Assembly: GCA_035697145.1 (NCBI GenBank)
Contig: DASSDL010000061.1
Coordinates: forward strand, 1 to 5,277
DNA from: DASQUK01 sp035697145
GTDB lineage: Bacteria; Actinomycetota; Acidimicrobiia; Acidimicrobiales; VFJN01
DNA length: 5,277 nt
Direction of reading: 5' to 3'
Both the position numbers and the translations under genes were made by a program. The notes under the pieces were generated by a model. That model ran no database searches. It saw only the letters and a list, made by a program, of their open reading frames with translations, and was not told the origin of the DNA. This document shows positions 5,270 through 5,277 of the stretch, in pieces (position 1 is the first letter of the stretch; each line of letters opens with the position of its first letter).

Positions 5270-5277
5270 CCTCTCTC

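Noticed and set aside
1..5277. CRISPR array, tRNA, rRNA or intact insertion sequence
   Set aside because: I found no regularly spaced direct repeats, no cloverleaf-like or rRNA sequence, and no paired terminal inverted repeats flanking a transposase.

Overview
The window is GC-rich, with strongly G/C-biased third codon positions. The protein families and the style of the integrase relic point to an actinobacterium. I cannot name a genus from sequence alone. This looks like ordinary accessory actinobacterial DNA, and I see no defence system, CRISPR array, rRNA, tRNA or intact mobile element.

Left edge (1-617): a leftward ArsR-type winged-helix regulator runs off the window. Its start codon abuts a 36-bp interrupted palindrome carrying a TTGACA -35 element, which fits an autoregulated, nearly leaderless promoter. 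About 320 bases without a convincing gene follow, and then a rightward two-domain VOC (glyoxalase/dioxygenase superfamily) protein at 618-1343.

Middle (1340-2257): this is a patchwork of gene remains on the minus strand. It holds the C-terminal scrap of a tyrosine recombinase, which meets the 3' end of the VOC gene exactly and seems to supply its stop codon. Next come a small ASCH-like (PUA-fold) gene whose normal start codon appears lost, and short broken reading frames of unknown origin. The patch looks like an old insertion or rearrangement scar. At its right end a possible 51-residue rightward ORF, with a good ribosome binding site, overlaps the start of the next gene by ATGA.

Right half (2258-5277): a rightward class A FAD-dependent aromatic hydroxylase with a C-terminal thioredoxin-like domain (2258-3778) converges on a leftward two-gene operon. 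The operon holds a zinc-dependent nucleobase/nucleoside deaminase (5269-4778) followed, with a 4-base GTGA overlap, by a luciferase-like (LLM-class) flavin or F420 oxidoreductase (4781-3879). The deaminase and the LLM enzyme are probably translationally coupled and may act on one heterocyclic substrate. The FAD hydroxylase and the VOC protein are both on the plus strand but lie about 900 bases apart across the scar, so a shared pathway is only a guess.
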